From contig JAUVTH010000120.1 of the NCBI GenBank assembly GCA_030601615.1, positions 1-5,260 of the forward strand: 5,260 nt of DNA, read 5' to 3'. The notes beneath the pieces are model-generated. The model was not told where the DNA came from. It saw only the letters and a list, made by a program, of their open reading frames with translations, and ran no database searches. The stretch is from Gemmatimonadota bacterium. Its GTDB lineage: Bacteria; Gemmatimonadota; Gemmatimonadetes; Palauibacterales; Palauibacteraceae. Positions 5,186-5,260 of the stretch are shown here, piece after piece. Position 1 is the stretch's first letter. Every line of letters begins with the position of its first letter. The position numbers and the translations under genes are program-made.

Positions 5186-5260
5186 ATGGAACAGGTCTTC
5201 ATCCTCATCGCGGTCGTGGTTTTCTGGATCTTCAAGGGGGTGGCCCGCGCCCAGCGCCGG
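5186..5260 (+). CDS. Small predicted membrane protein, N-terminal fragment
   Basis: The first 25 codons of a gene that runs off the right edge. The ATG is one base after the floA TGA, and AAGGGG lies 7 bases upstream inside the floA end, so translation is probably coupled to floA. The sequence opens with a short polar start, then one hydrophobic stretch (FILIAVVVFWIF, about residues 5-16), then a positively charged segment (KGVARAQRR), fitting a single-pass inner-membrane protein with its basic side in the cytoplasm. I do not recognise a family. By position it corresponds to the small third gene (yqfB) of the B. subtilis yqeZ-yqfA-yqfB operon, but no sequence relation is claimed. Confidence 0.65.
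   Translation, partial: MEQVFILIAVVVFWIFKGVARAQRR

Overview
The window is GC-rich bacterial chromosome carrying two divergent gene blocks that meet in a short gap at about 2474-2628. The third-position G/C bias and densely packed genes suit a high-GC soil or aquatic lineage. The protein styles feel compatible with Gemmatimonadota or a similar phylum, but that is an impression rather than a demonstrated assignment. I see no tRNA, rRNA, CRISPR array, transposase, integrase or other mobile-element signature.

The left block (1-2473) is on the minus strand and, in transcription order, encodes an enoyl-CoA hydratase/isomerase (start 2473), an NAD(P)-dependent aldehyde dehydrogenase (start 1594) and the first 45 codons of a thiolase (start 135), which runs off the window edge. 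The aldehyde dehydrogenase and thiolase genes are only about 19 bases apart. An 89-90 base gap holding a perfect 12-bp hairpin (1639-1666) separates the hydratase from the dehydrogenase. Together they look like a catabolic acyl-CoA operon: hydration of an enoyl-CoA, oxidation of an aldehyde, and thiolytic release of acetyl-CoA. The thiolase N-terminus resembles the 3-oxoadipyl-CoA thiolase (PcaF/PaaJ) style, so aromatic or phenylacetate-type degradation is possible, but the substrate cannot be fixed from this window.

The right block (2629-5260) is on the plus strand: a secreted/membrane NfeD-family serine protease with a five-helix membrane region and OB-fold tail, the flotillin-like protein FloA, and the start of a small membrane protein whose ATG lies one base after the floA stop. 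This is the same order as the Bacillus subtilis yqeZ-yqfA(floA)-yqfB locus, which is tied to membrane microdomain organisation and envelope stress. The protease is expected to act at the membrane with the flotillin scaffold.

The most interesting material is non-coding or small-scale. It comprises the structured 132-base leader between nfeD and floA (two hairpins, an 8-base direct repeat and tiny ORFs, one of which overlaps the floA start as ATGA), a 39-base tandem duplication in the nfeD 3' end, a possible leaderless promoter for nfeD, and the intercistronic hairpin in the catabolic operon. No wholly new system is evident; the genes themselves belong to well-known families.
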